Positions 60,006-64,000 of a stretch of 64,000 nucleotides of DNA are shown here, one piece after another (positions within the stretch are counted from its first letter, which is position 1; every line of letters starts with the position of its first letter). The notes below the pieces were generated by a model. That model was not told where the DNA came from, did not search any database, and worked only from the letters and a program-made list of their open reading frames with translations. Source of the stretch: JAXMAR01 sp046350295 (lineage in GTDB: Bacteria; Planctomycetota; Planctomycetia; Gemmatales; Gemmataceae); the NCBI GenBank assembly GCA_046350295.1, contig JAXMAR010000036.1, positions 1-64,000 of the forward strand, in the 5' to 3' direction. The position numbers were made by a program, and so were the translations under genes.

Positions 60006-60452
60006 ATGGCCGATGCGATTATCGATCTGGTGGGCCCTGAAGACCTGCCGGTGATCTCGTCCCTTTATAACCAGATCTTCCGTCCGGGCCGCGACGTCGA
60101 TTCCTTTCGCCGCCGCTTCCGCGGCCGCTACAACGTGCTGATGCTGATCGCGCGCGTCGATGACCGCCCGGTCGGCTTCTTCCTGGGCTTCGAATTGAAG
60201 CCGACCGTCTTCTTCGCCTGGTTCTATGGCGTGCTGCCCGACTGCCGCCGCCAGGGCATCGCCTCGCAACTCATGGACGCGGTACACGCTTGGGCCAAGC
60301 AGAACGAATACGAGTCCATCCGCTTTGAGTGCCACAACCAGCACCGGCCGATGCTGCACCTCGCCATCGCCCTGGGCTACGACATCGTCGGCATTCGCTG
60401 GGACCCCGACCGCGGCGACAACCTGGTCATCTTCGAGAAAGTGCTGCATTGA
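60006..60452 (+). CDS. GNAT-family N-acetyltransferase
   Basis: 148 residues from the ATG at 60006 (GGGGAAGAG upstream). The GNAT fold is clear: strand 'VLMLIARVDDRPVGFFLGFE', the acetyl-CoA pyrophosphate loop 'VLPDCRRQGIASQLMDAV' (R-R-Q-G-I-A) and 'YESIRFECHNQHRPMLHLAI' with the C-terminal strand. The acceptor substrate is unknown. Monocistronic as far as can be seen. Confidence 0.88.
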   Translation: MADAIIDLVGPEDLPVISSLYNQIFRPGRDVDSFRRRFRGRYNVLMLIARVDDRPVGFFLGFELKPTVFFAWFYGVLPDCRRQGIASQLMDAVHAWAKQNEYESIRFECHNQHRPMLHLAIALGYDIVGIRWDPDRGDNLVIFEKVLH

Positions 60453-60718
60453 CGCAAAGGCGTCACTCCCCTCTCCACCGCCGAGCGCTGTATTGGATTC
60501 TCGATCCGAAGCGATCGCGGAGATTAGGGCCGGCGCCGGGACGCAGACGAAGATGTGCGCCTGGGTGCGGCCATCGTAGTTGCTGCGCAAGATGTAGGCG
60601 CGTCCAGGCGTCGCGGAACTTGGCGACGTGCCGGGTGTAGCTCAGTGACTATGCGCGGGATGCGCCGCCGGCGCGGCGCTCCCGCTCCGCTTGGTCCAAA
60701 ATCACGGTGTCCAGTCGC

Positions 60719-61288
60719 TCAGGGAATAAGGCGTGGACGCAACTCTCGCTCCGCGCGATCCTCCATGGTTTCGCGCCACATGAAGAAGTCGCGCGGACTG
60801 CGCACATTCGGGTGCGACGGGAAAACCACTTGCGCGGCCCCCTTGGGTCGCCCGTAATAGGCCATCGACAGGCCTTCCAGGTTCTCCATCTGCGGCATGG
60901 GGGGCATCGGAACCATCCCCGGCGGCATGCCCGGCATTCCGGGCATGCCGGGCCCGGCCATCATCGGCGGCATGCCCGGAGGGGCGCCCGGTCCCGACAT
61001 CGGCCGGCCCGCCGTCACCGCTTTGCCAATATCTCCCGGCAGAATGCCCTGAAACGGCAGGCCCGGCGGCCGCAGATAGTAATTCGGTCCGTAGACGGTG
61101 GGATAGCAGCGTCCGTCCGGATAGGCGATATAGAATCCCGGCGTGTTGCAGGGGCTGGGCCCAACGGGCAGCGGCACGCAGAGCGCGGGGGCACAGACAT
61201 AGCAGGGATTGCAGCCCTGGGCGGAAGCGGACGGGACAAGGCAGGCGAGAGGCAAGAGGGCGCCGATCGTGGCGAGCGTCGCTTTCAT
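60719..61288 (-). CDS. Secreted Cys/Met/Gly/Pro-rich protein
   Basis: 189 residues from the ATG at 61288 with AAGGAGT upstream. The signal peptide ends near 'VPSASA'. The mature protein begins with a Cys-rich segment ('CNPCYVCAPALCVPLP') and holds Met/Pro/Gly repeats ('GMPGMPGMPPGMVPMPPMP'), followed by 'GLSMAYYGRPKGAAQVVFPS'. Longer frames upstream would read through the 7-bp microsatellite and are rejected. It is probably an envelope or extracellular protein. Confidence 0.75.
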   Translation of the reverse strand: MKATLATIGALLPLACLVPSASAQGCNPCYVCAPALCVPLPVGPSPCNTPGFYIAYPDGRCYPTVYGPNYYLRPPGLPFQGILPGDIGKAVTAGRPMSGPGAPPGMPPMMAGPGMPGMPGMPPGMVPMPPMPQMENLEGLSMAYYGRPKGAAQVVFPSHPNVRSPRDFFMWRETMEDRAERELRPRLIP

Positions 61289-61430
61289 GGCGACTCCTTC
61301 CGTGTGAGAGTTTCCTGGATCGGCGCGAGGCGCCGCATTCCAGTTTTCCCCAGGAACGGCCGGAGGGAAAGCGGAAGGCAACGATTCCGGGCCAAGAGTT
61401 TGGACGATTGCGAGGGAAGTGACGGATTGG

Positions 61431-61542
61431 TGAGTGGTGAGTGGTGAGTGGTGAGTGGTGAGTGGTGAGTGGTGAGTGGTGAGTGGTGAGTGGTGAGTGG
61501 TGAGTGGTGAGTGGTGAGTGGTGAGTGGTGAGTGGTGAGTGG
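61431..61542. repeat. Microsatellite: 16 perfect copies of a 7-bp unit (TGAGTGG)
   Basis: The units run without a single mismatch for 112 bp. They lie inside the 373-bp gap (61289-61661) between two leftward secreted-protein genes, 143 bp upstream of the ATG at 61288. A G/C-rich palindrome (GGGGGCCCCCCC) and a partial inverted copy (CCACCCACCACTCACC near 61572) follow. Nothing else is seen in the gap. Confidence 0.95.
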
Positions 61543-61661
61543 GCGGGGGCCCCCCCGGTGGGGGTCCCACACCACCCACCACTCACCAATTCACCACACC
61601 TGAAACGCAATCAGGCCGGCGCTCCTTGCGGAGGCCGGCCTGGAGGGAGTGGCGGGGTGGC

Positions 61662-62093
61662 TTAGTGAGGACCGAAGGCGCCGTAAGGCGGCATCGGGGC
61701 CCCGGCGGGCGGGCCGGCGAGGCAACCGGCGGGAACCGCCCACTGCATCGTCGGACTGACGAAGACCGGAGCGTACTGGACGCGCTGCGTGCCGCCGCAC
61801 GGGCCGCAGCCGCCGCCCATGCCCGCATTGATCTGGTAGCCGTGATTCTTGTAGTAGGCTACCCAGTCCATGTGATCGAGCATGCCGTAATAACGGCGCA
61901 AGGCGTCATAGTAGTCGTGCCAGAAGCGTTGCAGCCGCTCTTCCTCGGCGGACATGCAGCGATTCCGCTTGGCGAAAATGTTCCACCAGGGCTGATAGCC
62001 GCCGTAGTGGAGACTGCCGACATCCGCCCGAGCGCTTTCAGCAAGGAAAAGCAACCCGAGAGCGGCGCACACGAAACCGGCAAACCGTTTCAT
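61662..62093 (-). CDS. Secreted hypothetical protein
   Basis: 143 residues from the ATG at 62093, with AAGGAG 5 nt upstream. A signal peptide ('MKRFAGFVCAALGLLFLAES') precedes an aromatic- and charge-rich domain ('NRCMSAEEERLQRFWHDYYD', 'RRYYGMLDHMDWVAYYKNHG') and a Gly/Pro/Cys-rich tail. I recognise it as a planctomycete-type exported protein of unknown role. It is followed by the microsatellite. Confidence 0.75.
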   Translation of the reverse strand: MKRFAGFVCAALGLLFLAESARADVGSLHYGGYQPWWNIFAKRNRCMSAEEERLQRFWHDYYDALRRYYGMLDHMDWVAYYKNHGYQINAGMGGGCGPCGGTQRVQYAPVFVSPTMQWAVPAGCLAGPPAGAPMPPYGAFGPH

Positions 62094-62437
62094 CGCAACT
62101 CCTTTTGCTTGATGACCCCGAAGCGGCGCCGGGTTCCCTTCCCGGCTCGGGCTTTGGGTCGCGGCCTTCACCGCGAGGGCTCAGCCATGCTGAGACCCTC
62201 CGGTCAGGAGGCCCCCGCCTCCTGTATTCGGCCGCCAACCACTGACGCCGCTCGACTCCCTGATGCGGCCTGCTCCCGGAATCTTCGCCGCATCTCGCAC
62301 AAGTAGAATCGGCCGGAGAACCGGCAAAATCCCTTTGAAAAAAAAGGCTGAAGGAAAGGGGGGCTTCGCCCGACCGGCATCACCGGCAAATCTTGCCAGG
62401 TTTGCCCGTCTTGCCGGGGGGTGAGTCGGGTAGCGGA
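62094..62437. other. Intergenic region with two hairpins, no gene seen
   Basis: 344 bp. GAGGGCTCAGC/GCTGAGACCCTC (62175-62200, one bulge) and CAGGAGGC/GCCTCCTG (62205-62224, perfect 8-bp stem) are adjacent hairpins in the leader region of the secreted-protein gene. A leftward terminator for rpe may exist at about 62340-62372 (GGGCGAAGCCC, then a T-rich strand with eight T). Confidence 0.5.
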
Positions 62438-63091
62438 TTAGCGAATGGAACGCAGCGCTTGCACGGCCTCTTCCGGCCCTTGGGCGTGGCGGAAGATGCT
62501 CGTGCCGGCGACGAGAACGTTCGCGCCCGCCTGCACGCTCGGCGCCGCGGTCTTCAGGTCGATGCCACCGTCCACCTCCAACTCGCAGGCCGGGTTGTGA
62601 CGGTCGATCAATTCGCGCAGCCGGCGAATACGCTCGGGGCTTTGCGGCAGGTAAGCCTGGCCGCCGAAGCCTGGATGCACCGTCATGCACAGAGCCAAGT
62701 CGATCTGGGACAGGAAGGGCTCGAAGCGCTCGATCGGCGTCCCCGGATTGACGACGAGACCCACCTTCTTGCCTTCTCCCTTCACCGACGCGATCAACTG
62801 CCCCGGCGCCGGCACGACCTCGAGATGGAACAGGACGCTATCCGCCCCTGCCTTCAGGAACGCAGGGATGAAGCGGCCGGGATCTTCGACCATCAGGTGG
62901 ACTTCCAGCGCCAGTTTGGTGCGCGGCCTCAGACCGGAGACGACGACCGGCCCCATGCTGAGATTGGGGACAAAGTGGCCGTCCATCACGTCGACGTGGA
63001 TGCGATCCGCTCCCGCGGACTCGACCTGAGCGACCTGCTCGCCGAGCCGGCTGAAATCCGCGGCGAGGATGGAAGGCGCGATGCGGACCAT
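62438..63091 (-). CDS. rpe: Ribulose-phosphate 3-epimerase
   Basis: 217 residues, normal for Rpe, which interconverts ribulose-5-phosphate and xylulose-5-phosphate in the pentose phosphate and Calvin routes. The TIM barrel motifs are complete: 'VRIAPSILAADFSRL', 'RIHVDVMDGHFVPN' (catalytic Asp and metal His), 'VHLMVEDP', 'LCMTVHPGFGGQAY', 'CELEVDGGIDLKTA' and 'NVLVAGTSIFR'. It is cytoplasmic. It reads away from the topA end and the DUF4058 gene in the same direction. Confidence 0.96.
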   Translation of the reverse strand: MVRIAPSILAADFSRLGEQVAQVESAGADRIHVDVMDGHFVPNLSMGPVVVSGLRPRTKLALEVHLMVEDPGRFIPAFLKAGADSVLFHLEVVPAPGQLIASVKGEGKKVGLVVNPGTPIERFEPFLSQIDLALCMTVHPGFGGQAYLPQSPERIRRLRELIDRHNPACELEVDGGIDLKTAAPSVQAGANVLVAGTSIFRHAQGPEEAVQALRSIR

Positions 63092-63148
63092 GCTGATCCT
63101 CCGGGATTTCGTTTTAGCGCTCGCGCGGCAAGCCGGAGACGTAGCGCA

Positions 63149-63754
63149 TCAATCGCCAATACGCAGTACGCGGCAAGTCTCAGCGTAGGTCGCTTCCAGG
63201 TCGACGGGCACAGCCTTGTCGCTGGTCAGCCAGAGCGGCAACGTCGGAAGGCTCTCGCCGATGGCTAAGGCGGTCGGCCAGATTTCGAGGCGGCGGCTGC
63301 CCGCATCGACGCCAACACGATAAGCGACCGCATAGACATCACCCATCGTTGGCGTCCGACCCTGGGCAAGAAATTCCAGGAACTCCTCATGCAGGTTGGC
63401 GTTTGGCCAGGTTACGATATCAACGATCATCAATCCGACTGTCCTCTGCAGATAGCCGGCGCACTTCCCGACGAAAACCGCACGACGGTCTGCACGGTTC
63501 TTATTGCTCGGACTGACCAACTCTAGGATCGCGGCCAGGCGAAGGTTGTGAGCCTCATCGATTACCCGGACGGCACAGACGTTCCCCTCAGCAACTTCCG
63601 ATCCGTGCAAGGCGACTTGCGGCTCCGCACGGAATTGTTTTGGCAAAACGGACTCGTTCAGCGATCGAACGATGGCGTTGGCCCAAGCGCTATGGAACCC
63701 CTCCCAGTGATTTCGCTCAGCACAAGGAGCGTGAAAATGGTCACGTAAGGGCAT
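63149..63754 (-). CDS. DUF4058 family protein
   Basis: 201 residues. The start 'MPLRDHFHAPCAERNHWEGF' and the core 'NLRLAAILELVSPSNKNRAD' with 'FVGKCAGYLQRTVGLMIVDI' are characteristic of DUF4058, a family abundant in planctomycetes and cyanobacteria. The 'ELVSPSNK' segment resembles a PD-(D/E)xK nuclease core, but function is unknown. GC is lower than in rpe. The gene begins 16 bp after the topA stop. Confidence 0.88.
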   Translation of the reverse strand: MPLRDHFHAPCAERNHWEGFHSAWANAIVRSLNESVLPKQFRAEPQVALHGSEVAEGNVCAVRVIDEAHNLRLAAILELVSPSNKNRADRRAVFVGKCAGYLQRTVGLMIVDIVTWPNANLHEEFLEFLAQGRTPTMGDVYAVAYRVGVDAGSRRLEIWPTALAIGESLPTLPLWLTSDKAVPVDLEATYAETCRVLRIGD

Positions 63755-63770
63755 CGAGAACTCCAGCCGA

Positions 63771-64000
63771 TCACCCCGCCGGCATCGCTTGCACCTGATC
63801 CAGCAGCTCCGGCGTCATCTCGCGCGTCCCCTTGCACTTGGGGTACTTCGAGCAGCCCAGGAAGTAGCTGCCGCGCGCCGTGCGCAGCTTCATCGCGGCG
63901 CCGCAGGTTGGGCACGTCTCCGTGATCTCGACCTTCGGCATCTCTTTCTTCGGGGGCGGCGGCGGCAGCACGTCCTTGAGCTTCTCCTTCAAGTCCGCAG
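63771..64000 (-). CDS. topA: DNA topoisomerase I, C-terminal zinc ribbon (5' part outside window)
   Basis: Only the last 76 codons are visible. After a Pro/Lys linker, a zinc ribbon with two Cys pairs is clear: 'CPTCGAAMKLR' and 'GSYFLGCSKYPKCKGTREM'. This is the Topo I C-terminal zinc-finger motif (zf-C4_Topoisom), normally repeated several times in bacterial TopA. The catalytic domain lies beyond the window. It may also be another protein with this zinc ribbon, but the linker and position at the C-terminus favour TopA. Confidence 0.8.
   Translation of the reverse strand, partial: ADLKEKLKDVLPPPPPKKEMPKVEITETCPTCGAAMKLRTARGSYFLGCSKYPKCKGTREMTPELLDQVQAMPAG

Noticed and set aside
60630..60700. 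tRNA-like start (GGGTGTAGCTCAGTGACTA)
   Set aside because: The D-stem cannot close, there is no TpsiC loop (GGTTCGAATCC) and no acceptor match, so this is a chance resemblance.
60453..60718. Leftward frame containing 'RSNYDGRTQAHIFVCVPAP' downstream of the GNAT gene
   Set aside because: It reads like a gene tail, but it has no start, runs into the opposite gene and matches nothing I know.
61289..61582. Longer forms of the secreted-protein gene reading 'TTHHSPL' repeats
   Set aside because: The repeats are translation of the 7-bp microsatellite; the signal peptide and ribosome site mark the start at 61288.

Overview
The window is about 65% GC and packed with genes. Its gene content points to a planctomycete of the Gemmata type, although no rRNA or other marker in the window fixes this. 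The pointers are an ECF sigma factor fused to a membrane segment and a TIGR03067 domain, a second free-standing TIGR03067 protein, several small proteins I know only from planctomycetes, large PAS hybrid kinases, secreted Met/Gly/Pro-rich proteins, and many short intergenic hairpin repeats.

Layout. 0-5.9 kb: the end of a TPR protein, a Gfo/Idh/MocA oxidoreductase, the sigma-TIGR03067 fusion and a ROK sugar kinase. 6-22.7 kb: a signalling block with three hybrid or receiver-linked PAS/GAF histidine kinases, a degenerate kinase-like protein, an NtrC-type sigma-54 regulator, a low-affinity iron permease-like protein and a very large soluble kinase built on a tandem array of 92-residue HAMP units, like the fungal NIK1/OS-1 class. 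22.7-29 kb: alpha-glucan and trehalose metabolism, with a treZ-debranching enzyme pair divergent from glgX. 29-45 kb: a YqjD/YqjE-like membrane-associated operon, a YihY protein, a HAD-HerA fusion, an AI-2E transporter family protein, secreted or envelope proteins, and a methylmalonyl-CoA mutase catalytic subunit. 45-51.4 kb: DNA and defence functions, with RecD2, a type II restriction-modification system with its own HTH protein, and an orphan nucleotidyltransferase. 51.6-59 kb: a complete SUF Fe-S assembly locus (Rrf2 regulator, sufB, sufC, sufD, a sufS-sufE fusion, SufT-like protein), with a toxin-antitoxin pair between sufB and sufC. 59-64 kb: an acidic protein, a GNAT acetyltransferase, two secreted proteins around a 7-bp microsatellite, rpe, a DUF4058 protein and the end of topA.

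From about 17.56 to 26.81 kb reading frames are broken repeatedly across five adjacent genes, while protein similarity stays continuous through frame changes and the flanking DNA is clean. Within the HAMP array, nine units are exactly 276 bp and the next two are 269 and 272 bp. Local consensus error explains this better than decay of unrelated neighbours, so 'broken' calls in that stretch are provisional.

The most noteworthy items are the HAMP-array kinase, a set of intergenic hairpins whose stems differ by compensating changes, the compact restriction-modification locus with an operator-like palindrome on its promoter, the HAD-HerA fusion, and the toxin-antitoxin pair inside the SUF operon. 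No CRISPR array, rRNA, convincing tRNA, transposase or prophage was seen.
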